NCBI GenBank assembly: GCA_016792765.1
Contig: JAEULD010000271.1
Location: forward strand, 1-39,837
Reading direction: 5' to 3'
DNA length: 39,837 nt
DNA from: Candidatus Odyssella sp.
GTDB lineage: Bacteria > Pseudomonadota > Alphaproteobacteria > Bin65
The notes beneath the pieces are model-generated. The model saw only the letters and a program-made list of their open reading frames with translations. It was not told the DNA's origin and did not search any database. The stretch's first letter is position 1. Each line of letters opens with the position of its first letter. This document shows positions 7,731 through 16,263 of the stretch, piece after piece. A program made the position numbers and the translations under genes.

Positions 7731-8426
7731 ATGGGAGCGCTGTCGGCCGAGGCGATCGGCGTGGCCCCCGTGCCGCGCGGAACCGTGCAGGAGCGCGTTC
7801 ACGCCGAGTTGCGGACGCTGCTGATGCAGGGGCGCTTCCAGCCCGGCCAGGCCCTCAAGATCGCCGACCTCGCCGCAGCGTTCGGCACCAGCCACCAGCC
7901 CGTGCGCGAGGCGATCCGCCAGCTCGTCGCCGAGCGCGCGCTCGAGGCCGCGCCCAACCGCTCGGCGCACGTTCCGGTATGGGACCGGGCGCGGCTCGAC
8001 GATCTTCGCAAGGCGCGGCTCGCGATCGAGGGCCTCACGGCCGAGTTGGCCGCCCTGCGCGCGACCGGGGCCGACGCGGCGCGCCTCGCGCGCATCCTCG
8101 ACGCCGAGATCGAGGCCGACGACCAGGCGCGCGTCGAGGCCAGCGTCGCGCAGAACCGCGAGTTCCACTTCGCGCTGTACCGCCTTTCGGGCTCGGCCGT
8201 GCTGCTGCCGATCATCGAGAGCCTGTGGCTGCAGTTCGGTCCCTACATCCGGCGCAGCGCCGAATTCTTCGACGGCCGCGAGGGCCGCGGCGCCAAGCAC
8301 CACATCGAGGCCCTGCGCGCGCTGAAGCGGCGCGACCCCGCCCAGGTGCGGCGGGCGATCGAGCGCGACATCGAGCGCGTATTCGCGATTCTCTCGGCAA
8401 TCTGGAAAGACGAGGCCCGCGCATGA
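7731..8426 (+). CDS. GntR family transcriptional regulator, FCD type
   Basis: A 231-residue regulator. An N-terminal winged helix-turn-helix (about 20-80, with LKIADLAAAFGTSHQPVREA) precedes an FCD effector domain. In the FCD part, NREFHFALY and KHHIEAL give two histidines of the usual metal/ligand site; the last one, normally H in the final helix, appears replaced (ERDIERVF). I chose the ATG at 7731 because an AGGAGG run lies just upstream (7712-7718) and upstream starts precede the likely transcription start. It overlaps the next gene by four bases. It probably represses both its own operon and the divergent VOC-liv operon, releasing them when an organic acid ligand binds. Confidence 0.85.
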   Translation: MGALSAEAIGVAPVPRGTVQERVHAELRTLLMQGRFQPGQALKIADLAAAFGTSHQPVREAIRQLVAERALEAAPNRSAHVPVWDRARLDDLRKARLAIEGLTAELAALRATGADAARLARILDAEIEADDQARVEASVAQNREFHFALYRLSGSAVLLPIIESLWLQFGPYIRRSAEFFDGREGRGAKHHIEALRALKRRDPAQVRRAIERDIERVFAILSAIWKDEARA

Positions 8427-8767
8427 GCGACGAGTTCACTCTGTACGATCTCAAGGTCGAATGGATCGCCGGCGACAAGCCGTGCTACTGCAAGGCCAAG
8501 CCCGGCGACCATTTCACGCTCGAGGGCGAGCTGATGCGCCTGCCGCCGGGCCAGACCTGGTCGATCTACACGCTGGCGGGGCTGCTGCCGCATCTTCCCG
8601 CGCGCCAGCGCGAGACGCATCCCAACGACTGGATGAGCACCGACGAGATGATCGCCTGCCCCGATCCCAATTGCGGCGCGCGGTTCCGCGTCACGCGCAC
8701 CGGCACACGCACGTTCCGCCATGGCGAGGTCACGGCGGTTCCGCTGCCGAAAGGGAATGCGCGATGA
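8423..8767 (+). CDS. TIGR04076 family protein (function unknown)
   Basis: A 114-residue protein matching the TIGR04076 pattern: a Val-rich first strand, a Cys-containing loop followed by KPGDHFTLEG, a Leu/Pro-rich middle (YTLAGLLPHLPARQ) and a CPDPNCGARFRVTR ending. Cysteines sit in CYC, CPDP and NCG. Members are small cytoplasmic proteins often found beside oxidoreductases; no reaction is established. It is coupled to gntR on one side and the aldo/keto reductase on the other by four-base ATGA overlaps, so the three are made together. The family call is from memory of the pattern. Confidence 0.7.
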   Translation: MSDEFTLYDLKVEWIAGDKPCYCKAKPGDHFTLEGELMRLPPGQTWSIYTLAGLLPHLPARQRETHPNDWMSTDEMIACPDPNCGARFRVTRTGTRTFRHGEVTAVPLPKGNAR

Positions 8768-9807
8768 CCGTGGAGCGCATCGACGTCGCGCCGGGCCTCA
8801 ACGTCTCGCGCATTTGGAAGGGCGGCTGGCACCTTTCGGGCGGGCACGGCGACATCGACCCCGCCGCCGCGGTGGAAGACATGCGCGCCTTCGCCGAGGC
8901 CGGCATCACGACCTTCGACGTCGGCGACATCTACACCGGCGTCGAAGCGATGATCGGCGAATTCCGCAAGAAGTATCCGGCGCTCGCCAAGCGGCTCGAG
9001 ATCAACGACAAGGCGGTGCCGGACTACGATTCGCTGACCGCCGTCACCGCGAGGCAGCTCGAAGAGACGGTCGACCGCTCGCTCGCGCGCCTCGGCGTCG
9101 ACCGCGTCGACATGCTGCAATTCGCGTGGTGGGACACGAAACGCGGCGATTATGTCGCCGCGGCCAAGGCCTATGCCGACATCGTGAAGCGCGGCAAGGC
9201 GCGATATCTGGGCGGCATCAATTTCCTCACCACCGAGATCAAGGCCATGCTCGACGCGGGCATTCCGCTGGTCTCGCACCAGATCCAGTATTCGATCGTC
9301 GACGACCGCCCCGAGCGCAGCGGCCACATCGACCTCTGCCTCCGGCACGGCATCAAGCTGACCTGCTACGGCGTCGTGGCCGGCGGATTCATCTCCGAGC
9401 GCTATCTCGGCGTGCCCGAGCCCGGCGAGCCTTTCGCCAACCGCAGCCTGCGCAAGTACAAGCTCATCATCGACGATTTCGGCGGCTGGGACCTGTTTCA
9501 GGAGCTGCTGCGCACGCTGAAGCGGGTCGGCGACAGGCACCGGGCGAGCATCGCCAACGTCGCCATGCGCTACATCCTCGACAAGCCGGCGGTGGCTTCG
9601 GTCATCATCGGCGCCGTCAACCGCAGCCATCTCGCCGATCACGTCGAGCTGGCGCGCGTGCGACTCGACGATGGCGACCGCGCCGCGATCGCGGCCGTCA
9701 CCGCCAAGCGCCGGGGACCCGACGGCGACACATACGAACTGGAACGCGACAAGACCGGCCGCCACGGCCGCATCATGAAATACAATCTCAATACCGGCCG
9801 GTCGTGA
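8764..9807 (+). CDS. aldo/keto reductase family protein with altered catalytic tetrad
   Basis: A 347-residue TIM-barrel protein of the AKR superfamily. Asp52 and Tyr57 (FDVGDIYTG) and Lys83 (INDKAV) of the catalytic tetrad are in place, but the usual His of the LQxHW segment is Ala121 (DMLQFAWWDT). The NADPH-binding region near SVIIGAVNRSHLADH is present. The C-terminal extension after residue 310 (GPDGDTYELERDKTGRHG) is unusual. The His-to-Ala change is expected to lower carbonyl reduction, so the protein may favour another reaction or substrate. It is third in the gntR operon, followed after 83 bases by the binding protein gene. Confidence 0.78.
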   Translation: MTVERIDVAPGLNVSRIWKGGWHLSGGHGDIDPAAAVEDMRAFAEAGITTFDVGDIYTGVEAMIGEFRKKYPALAKRLEINDKAVPDYDSLTAVTARQLEETVDRSLARLGVDRVDMLQFAWWDTKRGDYVAAAKAYADIVKRGKARYLGGINFLTTEIKAMLDAGIPLVSHQIQYSIVDDRPERSGHIDLCLRHGIKLTCYGVVAGGFISERYLGVPEPGEPFANRSLRKYKLIIDDFGGWDLFQELLRTLKRVGDRHRASIANVAMRYILDKPAVASVIIGAVNRSHLADHVELARVRLDDGDRAAIAAVTAKRRGPDGDTYELERDKTGRHGRIMKYNLNTGRS

Positions 9808-9890
9808 GGCCGGCGGGCACTGGCAGAATCGACGTGCCGTTGCTACGCTTCAGGCAAGACGGGCGAGACAGCCCAGGAGGAGGGAGAACC

Positions 9891-11165
9891 ATGTTGAACC
9901 GCACATTGACCCGCCGCGTGCTCGGCGCCGTTTCGGTCGGCGCGCTCGCGCTCGCCGCGGCGCCGGTGCAGGCCCAGACTTGCACGATCACGATCGGCAT
10001 CATCATCTCGCAGACCGGGCAGATGGCCTCGATCGGCGCGCAGATGGCGAAGTCGGCGCAATTCGCCGTCAAGCAGATCAACGACGCCGGCGGCGTCAAC
10101 GGCTGCGCGTTCAAGGGCGAGCTGCGCGACGACCAGACCCAGGCCTCCGTCGCCGTCGATCAGGCCAAGCAGCTCGTCGACATCAGCCGCGTGCCGGTGC
10201 TGGTCGGCTCGATCACCAGCGCCGCGAGCCTCGCGATGCTCACCTCGGTGACGGTGCCGAGCAAGATCGTGCAGATCACGCCGGCCTCGTCCTCGCCGAC
10301 GTTCACGACGCTGGCCAAGGAAGGCAAGACCGAAGGCCGCTTCTTCCGCACCTTCCCCTCCGACGCGCTCGGCGCCGTGGCCGCCGCCAAGGCCGCCCAC
10401 GACCACGTCTTCAAGAAACCGGTCATCGTCTACGTCAACAACGACTACGGCGTGAACCTCGCCAAGGAATTCCAGGCGGCCTTCGCCAAGCTCGGCGGCA
10501 AGCCGACCCAGGCGATCCCCTACAATCCCGGCCAGGCCTCCTACGCGCCCGAAGTCGCGAAGGCGCTGCAGGGCGATCCCGAAGGCCTCTACATGATCGG
10601 CACGCCCGGCGACGGCACCACGTTCGTGCGCACCTGGATCAGCCAGGGCGGCAAGCAGAAGTTCCTGTTCAGCGACGGCATGCTGTCGGACAAATTCTTC
10701 GCCGACATCGGCGTGAAGTTCCTGGGCGACGCGTGGGGCACGCGCTCCTCGGGCCTCAAGAGCGACACGCGCGAGGCCTGGCAGAAGGAATACGATGCGG
10801 CGAACGGCACCGGCTCCTCGACCGCGCTCGCGGTGGACCGCGTCTACGATGCCACCGTCATCGCCGCGCTCGCGATCCAGATCGCCGGCAGCGCGAAGCC
10901 CGACGAGATCAAGGACGCGGTCCGCAAGGTGCAGGACGAGAAAGGCGAAGTCGTCGGCGCTGGCCTCGAAGGCCTCAAGAAGGCGCTCGCGCTGGCCAAG
11001 GCGAAGAAGCCGATCCGCTACGCCGGCGTGCTCGGCCCGATCCAGTTCGACCAGTGGGGCGACATCACCGGCCCGTTCCTGGTGATGAAAGTCAACGCCG
11101 AAGGCAAGATCGCGCCGACCGGCACCGTGCTGGCGAAGGAAGAGATCGACCGGCTGATGAAGTAG
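9891..11165 (+). CDS. Liv-type ABC transporter solute-binding protein
   Basis: A 424-residue periplasmic binding protein of the LivK/HAAT type (Peripla_BP_6). An N-terminal signal peptide (basic MLNRTLTRR, hydrophobic core, cleavage expected after Ala28 in APVQA) is followed by the mature start QTCTITIGIIISQTGQMAS. Cys31 and a second Cys in GGVNGCAF probably form the usual disulfide. Later segments (VGSITSAASLA, FRTFPSDALGA, VNNDYGVNLAKEF) fit the two-lobed fold. An AGGAGGAGGG ribosome site precedes the ATG. It is the only binding protein near the liv genes and very likely feeds LivHMGF, although it is transcribed from the opposite operon. Confidence 0.9.
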   Translation: MLNRTLTRRVLGAVSVGALALAAAPVQAQTCTITIGIIISQTGQMASIGAQMAKSAQFAVKQINDAGGVNGCAFKGELRDDQTQASVAVDQAKQLVDISRVPVLVGSITSAASLAMLTSVTVPSKIVQITPASSSPTFTTLAKEGKTEGRFFRTFPSDALGAVAAAKAAHDHVFKKPVIVYVNNDYGVNLAKEFQAAFAKLGGKPTQAIPYNPGQASYAPEVAKALQGDPEGLYMIGTPGDGTTFVRTWISQGGKQKFLFSDGMLSDKFFADIGVKFLGDAWGTRSSGLKSDTREAWQKEYDAANGTGSSTALAVDRVYDATVIAALAIQIAGSAKPDEIKDAVRKVQDEKGEVVGAGLEGLKKALALAKAKKPIRYAGVLGPIQFDQWGDITGPFLVMKVNAEGKIAPTGTVLAKEEIDRLMK

Positions 11166-11177
11166 GGCGGTCCACGA

Positions 11178-11204
11178 CGTAGGGGCGCACCGTGCGCCCC
11201 TACG
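11178..11204. terminator. inverted repeat between convergent genes, likely bidirectional terminator
   Basis: CGTAGGGGCGCAC and its exact complement GTGCGCCCCTACG are separated by one base, giving a very stable hairpin. It lies in the 42-base gap between the convergent binding-protein and hyuB genes. There is no clear T-run, so it may act as an RNA-end stabiliser or be a member of a dispersed intergenic repeat family rather than a simple intrinsic terminator. Confidence 0.5.
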
Positions 11205-11207
11205 CGT

Positions 11208-12941
11208 TCATGCCTGACGTCGCCGCGCGCGCAGATTGACCGTCGCGGCTTCGTCCACGGCGCCGTCGGCGGCGAGCACCACGCCGTAATCCCGCTCCGC
11301 GGCTTCGCGCGCGATGAGGCCGTCGGAGACGTCGGCGGCGACGCGGGCCGGCGGGCGCGCCAGCGGATCGCCCCAGCCGGCGCCGCCGGGAAGCGAAAGC
11401 CGCAGCCGCTCGTCGGCGGGCACGGTCTGCAGGCCCATCGCGCGAAACGACTTGCCCGCGGCGGTTTCGACCTTGCCCGACGTGCCGTCGGCGCCGCCGC
11501 GGCGACCGCGCGGCTTCGACTTCACGCGGTCGAACATCGCGAAGAACGCGAACGGCGCGCCGTCGACCGTGCCGACCTCGACCGTCTGACCGAGGCCGCC
11601 GCGATAGCGGCCGGCGCCCGCCGAATCGGCGCGCAGCTCCTTCTTCCAGATCACGATCGGCGCCGCCGTTTCGACGACTTCCGCCGGCAGCGCGCGCACG
11701 CCCGACGGGAACGCGGTGGCGTTCATGCCGTCGGCGAACGGCCGCCCGCCGCTGCCGCCGCTGTTGAAGAACATCACCTCGAACGGCTCGCCGATACGGT
11801 TGCTCTGCGTCGGCGCGCCGGCAGCGACGCTCGGCCCGCCGCGCAGCTGCGCGCCCCAGAGGCACGCTGCCCCCTCCGCCGGAATGCGCTCGGGAATCGC
11901 TTTCGCGAGGCAGCCGAGCATCACGTCGGGCAGGAACTGGCCGATCACGTGCCGCGCCGAGACCGGCCACGGATGCTTCACGTTGACGATCGAGCCCTCG
12001 GGCGCCCTGACGACGATCGGCGCGAGCGAGCCCGCGTTGTTCGGAATGCGCGGGCCCACCACGCAGCGCACGCCGAACGCGGAATAGGCCTTGCAGTAAT
12101 TGAGCACGACGTTGATGCCGTGCGGGCTCGCCGGATCGCTGCCGGCGTAATCGACCGTGATCGCGTCGTCGCCGATCGTCAGCGCGGCCCTGAGCTTCAC
12201 CGGCCGGTCGTAGCCGTCGAGGACGAACTCGTTCTCGTAGGTGCCGGCTGGCAATTTGCGGATCTCGGCGATCATCGCGTTCTTCGAGCGCGCGAAGATC
12301 CAGTCGGCGAGCGTCTCGAGTCCGTCCTCGCCGAACTCGTCGAGCATCTTCACGAGGCGCCGCCCGGCCGCCTCGTTGGTCGTGACGTAGGACAGCACGT
12401 CGCCCTCGACCATGCGCGGCTGGCGGACGTTGGCCCGGATCATGCGCAGCAGGTCGCCGTTCGGCGCGCCGGCGCGCGCCAGGTGCATCGGCGGGATGTA
12501 GAGGCCCTCCTCGAACACCGAGCGGCCGTCGGGCCCTTGCCCCATACCGCCGATATCGACCTGATGGCAGGTGCAGGCGAAAAAGCCGATCGGCCGGCCG
12601 GCGCGGAACACCGGCGAGACGACGGTGATGTCGTGCAGATGGCCCGACGCGATCCACGGATCGTTGGTGATGAAATGGTCGCCGTCCCGCATTTCCGCGA
12701 GCGGGAATTCGGCGAGGAAGTGGGGCACCGCCTCGGCCATCGAATTGACGTGGCCCGGCGTGCCGGTGATCGCCTGCGCCACCATGCGGCCGCGGAGATC
12801 GAACACACCGGCCGAGAGATCGCCGGCCTCGCGCACGGTGGCGCTGAAGGCCGTCAGCATCAGCATGCGCGCCTGTTCTTCGACCACGGCGATGAGCCGC
12901 GACCACATGAGCTGGCGGCGGATGTCGTCGTGCATGCTCAT
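11208..12941 (-). CDS. hyuB: hydantoinase B/oxoprolinase family protein
   Basis: A 577-residue protein of the HyuB family. The family start (DDIRRQLMWSRLIAVVEEQ), the HVNSMAEAVPHFL and FITNDPWIASGHLHDITVV blocks, and the C-terminal SLPGGAGWGDPLARP are all typical. With HyuA it forms an ATP-dependent amidohydrolase or carboxylase complex acting on hydantoins, 5-oxoproline, N-methylhydantoin or, in acetone/acetophenone carboxylases, ketones. The start at 12941 gives a four-base overlap with the hyuA stop; an internal ATG two codons later is the alternative. Substrate cannot be read from the sequence. Confidence 0.85.
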   Translation of the reverse strand: MSMHDDIRRQLMWSRLIAVVEEQARMLMLTAFSATVREAGDLSAGVFDLRGRMVAQAITGTPGHVNSMAEAVPHFLAEFPLAEMRDGDHFITNDPWIASGHLHDITVVSPVFRAGRPIGFFACTCHQVDIGGMGQGPDGRSVFEEGLYIPPMHLARAGAPNGDLLRMIRANVRQPRMVEGDVLSYVTTNEAAGRRLVKMLDEFGEDGLETLADWIFARSKNAMIAEIRKLPAGTYENEFVLDGYDRPVKLRAALTIGDDAITVDYAGSDPASPHGINVVLNYCKAYSAFGVRCVVGPRIPNNAGSLAPIVVRAPEGSIVNVKHPWPVSARHVIGQFLPDVMLGCLAKAIPERIPAEGAACLWGAQLRGGPSVAAGAPTQSNRIGEPFEVMFFNSGGSGGRPFADGMNATAFPSGVRALPAEVVETAAPIVIWKKELRADSAGAGRYRGGLGQTVEVGTVDGAPFAFFAMFDRVKSKPRGRRGGADGTSGKVETAAGKSFRAMGLQTVPADERLRLSLPGGAGWGDPLARPPARVAADVSDGLIAREAAERDYGVVLAADGAVDEAATVNLRARRRQA

Positions 12942-15019
12942 GGCGTCCGCTCGCGTTCGAGGACGATGTAGCCGTTGGAATCGAGCGCGGCGCGGAAGCC
13001 GGCCGCCACGACCGTCGTCGTGTCGTCTTCTTCGATCAGCGCGGGGCCGGCGATCGCGGCGCCGGATGCCAGCGCCTCGCGACGGTAGAGCGGCACCTCG
13101 CTCGCGCGGCCGGAGAGCGGGTCGATCAGCATGCGCCGCGCCGCCGGCGCCGGCGCTCCCGCGTCGCGCGCGGCGAACGGCGGCGCCGCGGCGGCCGCTT
13201 CGCTCGCCACGACGACCGCGCAGGCCACGCATTCGACGTCGACGCCGTCCATCAGGCGGCCGTATTGCGCGCGATAGGCGTCGTCGTAGGCGTCGCGGAT
13301 GATCGCGGCACTGGCCGGGGCGAGCGCGGCGAGCGGCACCGGCACCGCGATTTCGTGCCCCTGCCCCAAATAGCGCATGTAGGCGATGCGGCGCTCGGTG
13401 CGCGGCCGGCCGCCCGCGGCGCGGGCCACGATCGCGTGCGCCTCCTCGGCCATCGCCGCAAAGGCGCGGTTGAGCGCCGCCGCATCGAAGCGCGACAGGC
13501 GGACATAGACGCTGCGCGTGACCTCGTAGGCCACCGGCGCGCGCAGGAAGCCGATCGCCGAGCCGACGCCGGCGCCGGCGGGAATGAGGATGCGGTCGAT
13601 CTCGAGCTTCTCGGCGATGCGCGCGGCGTGCAGCGGCGCGGCGCCGCCGAACGCGATCAGCGTGCGCCCCGGCAGCGACTTGCCGCATTCGATCACGTGC
13701 TCGCGCGCCGCGTTGGCCATCGCCTCGTCGACGACTTCGGCGATGCCCGCGGCCGCCGCCTTCGCGTCGATCGCCAGCGCCTTGCCGACGCCGCCGGCCA
13801 GCGCCGCTTCCGCCCTCGCCTCGTCGAGGCGGATGCGGCCGCCGGCGAATGCGTCGGGCCGGATGCGCCCGAGCGCGAGATCGGCGTCGGTCACCGCCGC
13901 CGCGGTGCCGCCGCGTCCATAGCAGGCGGGGCCGGGATCGGAACCCGCACTTTCCGGGCCCACCGCGAGGCGGCCCAAATGATCGATCGACGCGATCGAG
14001 CCGCCGCCGGCGCCGATCTCCACCAGTTCGACGCTCGGCACCTTGAGCGGCAGGCCGCTGCCCTTCTTGAAGCGGAACACGCGGCCGAACTCGAACGCGC
14101 GCGCGGTCTGCGGCACCGCGTCGTCGACGACGGCGATCTTCGCCGTGGTGCCGCCCATGTCGAACGAAAGCACGCGGGCGAGGCCGCATTGGCGGGCGAT
14201 GTGCGCGGCCAGGGCCACCCCGCCGGCCGGCCCGGACTCGATGAGCCGGATCGGGAAGCGGACCGCGGTTTCGAGATCGGTGATGCCGCCGCCCGACAGC
14301 ATGAGGAACAGCGGACACGCGAACCCCGCCGCCGCCAGCTTGCGCTCGAGATCGCGCAGATAGCGCTCGGCGATCGGCTGCACGTAGGCGTTGGCCGCCG
14401 TGGTCGAGAAGCGCTCGTATTCGCGGATCTCGGGCGCCACTTCCGACGAGATGCTGAACGAGGCGCGCGGCAAGGCCTTCGCGAGCGCCTCGCGCGCGCG
14501 CTGCTCGTGCGCGGGATTGGCGTAGGCATGGAGGAAACAGACGGCGACGCTCTCGACGCCGGCTTCGGCCAGCGCCGTGCCGGCGCGTGCGAGCGCGGCC
14601 TCGTCGAGCGCCAGCAGCACGTCGCCCTTGGCCCCGAGCCGCTCCGGAACGGCGAAGCGCAGGCGGCGCGGAATCAGCGGCACCGGCTTCTCGATCGCGA
14701 GGTCGTATTGCTCGAAGCGGCTTTCGGTGCCCATTTCGAGCACGTCGCGGAAGCCCTCCGTGGTCACCAGCGCTGTCCGGGCGCCCTTGCGCTCGATCAG
14801 CGCGTTGGTGATCAGCGTCGTGCCGTGGATGACGAGCCCGACGTCGGACGGCGCCAGCCCGGCGGCCGCGATCACGGCGCCGACGCCGTCGAGCACCGCG
14901 CGCTCCGGCTCGGCCGGCGTCGTCAGCACCTTGATCGAATGCCGCGCCGCCCCGCGCTCCAGGACGACGTCGGTGAAGGTGCCGCCGATGTCGACGCCGA
15001 TGCGTGCTTTCTCGCTCAT
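12938..15019 (-). CDS. hyuA: hydantoinase/oxoprolinase family protein, A subunit
   Basis: A 693-residue protein of the HyuA family with an ASKHA-type ATP-binding fold. The phosphate-1 motif is GVDIGGTFTDVVL (8-20), followed by HGTTLITNALIERKG, a second nucleotide segment LSFDMGGTTAKIAVV, then GAGGGSIA and a GPESAGSDPGPACYGRGG block. Length is normal for an N-methylhydantoinase alpha-type subunit. It is first in a two-gene operon with hyuB. It is divergent from the bicupin gene across a 232-bp gap that holds two inverted hairpins. No third, gamma-like subunit of acetone carboxylase follows, which favours a hydantoinase/oxoprolinase-type role. Confidence 0.85.
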   Translation of the reverse strand: MSEKARIGVDIGGTFTDVVLERGAARHSIKVLTTPAEPERAVLDGVGAVIAAAGLAPSDVGLVIHGTTLITNALIERKGARTALVTTEGFRDVLEMGTESRFEQYDLAIEKPVPLIPRRLRFAVPERLGAKGDVLLALDEAALARAGTALAEAGVESVAVCFLHAYANPAHEQRAREALAKALPRASFSISSEVAPEIREYERFSTTAANAYVQPIAERYLRDLERKLAAAGFACPLFLMLSGGGITDLETAVRFPIRLIESGPAGGVALAAHIARQCGLARVLSFDMGGTTAKIAVVDDAVPQTARAFEFGRVFRFKKGSGLPLKVPSVELVEIGAGGGSIASIDHLGRLAVGPESAGSDPGPACYGRGGTAAAVTDADLALGRIRPDAFAGGRIRLDEARAEAALAGGVGKALAIDAKAAAAGIAEVVDEAMANAAREHVIECGKSLPGRTLIAFGGAAPLHAARIAEKLEIDRILIPAGAGVGSAIGFLRAPVAYEVTRSVYVRLSRFDAAALNRAFAAMAEEAHAIVARAAGGRPRTERRIAYMRYLGQGHEIAVPVPLAALAPASAAIIRDAYDDAYRAQYGRLMDGVDVECVACAVVVASEAAAAAPPFAARDAGAPAPAARRMLIDPLSGRASEVPLYRREALASGAAIAGPALIEEDDTTTVVAAGFRAALDSNGYIVLERERTP

Positions 15020-15126
15020 GCCCTCTTATGGCGGCGCCCGCGTGGCCGCATCAAGGGGGATGCGGGCATACGGCGGGCGCGCTTGTGAGCCCGTTGGCGA
15101 CGCCATACTGTCGGCCCGATCGTCGT

Positions 15127-15214
15127 GGGGGCGGGTCCCCGACCCGCCCGCGTCTCGCCGGCACGGCAGCCGGAGCCCGCCTTGCGGCGAGAGGGCGGGT
15201 CGGAGACCCGCCCC
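15127..15214. repeat. pair of inverted GGGCGGGT hairpins (REP/BIME-like)
   Basis: Two hairpins have the same 8-bp stem, GGGCGGGT/ACCCGCCC: 15129-15149 with loop CCCCG and 15193-15213 with loop CGGAG. The second is an inverted copy of the first with one mismatch over about 22 bases. This head-to-head arrangement resembles bacterial REP pairs (BIMEs). It fills much of the gap between the divergent hyuA and bicupin genes. A related single copy is at 37902-37922. Confidence 0.6.
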
Positions 15215-15251
15215 TGCGGACCGTCGTTCACATCCCGGGGCCACGCAGAAC

Positions 15252-16262
15252 ATGGCGGACGGTTCACGTCAGGACGACACCTACGCGGCGGCCCTGAAGC
15301 GCGCCTCGGTTTCGGCGCTGTGGCAGCGCAACGTGTATCCGCCGCGCGGGGAGAAGCCGCGGCTTTGGCGCTGGGCCGAGCTCGAGCCGCTGCTGGCGCG
15401 GGCGGTGACCGAGGCCGCGGACATGCAGGCGACCGAGCGCCGCGTGCTGACGCTGATCCAGCAGGACGTCTTCGGCGCCGACGATTTCGTCACCACGACG
15501 ACCAATCTCTCGGCGAACTACCAGGTGCTGATGCCCGGCGAAACGGCGCCCTCGCACCGCCATACCATGAACGCGCTGCGCTTCGTCGTCGAAGGGTCCG
15601 GCGCCGTGACGACGGTGGACGGCAAGACCTGCCCGATGGACGAGCGCGACATGGTGCTGACGCCGTCCTGGTGCTGGCACGAGCACGCCAATCCGGGCGG
15701 CCAGCGCGTGATCTGGCTCGACGTGCTCGACGCGCCGCTGATCCGGCAGCTCGACGTGGTGCGCTTCGAGCGCGAGCAGAAAACGCCGCCGCCGCCAATG
15801 CCGGCCGACAGCGCCTTCGCCGCCGCAGGCTTCGTCCCCGCCGACAGCCCGGCCGGCCTCGGGCACTCGCCGATGTTCCGCTATTCGTGGGCGGCCGCGC
15901 GCCTCGCGCTGGCCGCGGCGCCGGCCGCGGCCGACGGCGCGAAGCTCATCCGCTACACCAATCTCGCCACCGGCGGCCCGGCGATGAACCTGATCGACTC
16001 GTTCCTCGCCGGCCTTGCCGCCGGAAAGCCGACGCGCGCCTATCGCTCGACGAGCAACGCCGTGTGCTTCGTCGCCGAAGGCAGCGGCACTTCGCGGATC
16101 GGCGACGCGCGCCTCGCGTGGACGCGCAACGACCTGTTCACGCTGCCGCACGGGCACTGGATCTCGCACGAGGCGGCGGCGGGCGGCGCCGTCCTCTTCC
16201 TGGGCACGGACCGCGAAATCCTGCGCCGCCTCGACCTCCTCGCCGACGAGCACGCGGACTGA
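15252..16262 (+). CDS. gentisate 1,2-dioxygenase-like bicupin protein
   Basis: A 336-residue protein with two cupin domains, similar in size to gentisate or 1-hydroxy-2-naphthoate dioxygenases, which open an aromatic ring next to its carboxyl-bearing carbon using Fe(II) and O2. The N-terminal cupin has the metal ligands: His102 and His104 (SHRHTMNALRF) and His143 (CWHEHAN). The second cupin (about 255-325, NAVCFVAEGSG and HGHWISHEA) keeps the fold. The ATG at 15252 fits the family start. It is followed one base later by the GNAT gene, then an SDR. Gentisate, salicylate or another hydroxyaromatic acid are all possible substrates. Confidence 0.78.
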   Translation: MADGSRQDDTYAAALKRASVSALWQRNVYPPRGEKPRLWRWAELEPLLARAVTEAADMQATERRVLTLIQQDVFGADDFVTTTTNLSANYQVLMPGETAPSHRHTMNALRFVVEGSGAVTTVDGKTCPMDERDMVLTPSWCWHEHANPGGQRVIWLDVLDAPLIRQLDVVRFEREQKTPPPPMPADSAFAAAGFVPADSPAGLGHSPMFRYSWAAARLALAAAPAAADGAKLIRYTNLATGGPAMNLIDSFLAGLAAGKPTRAYRSTSNAVCFVAEGSGTSRIGDARLAWTRNDLFTLPHGHWISHEAAAGGAVLFLGTDREILRRLDLLADEHAD

Positions 16263-16263
16263 C

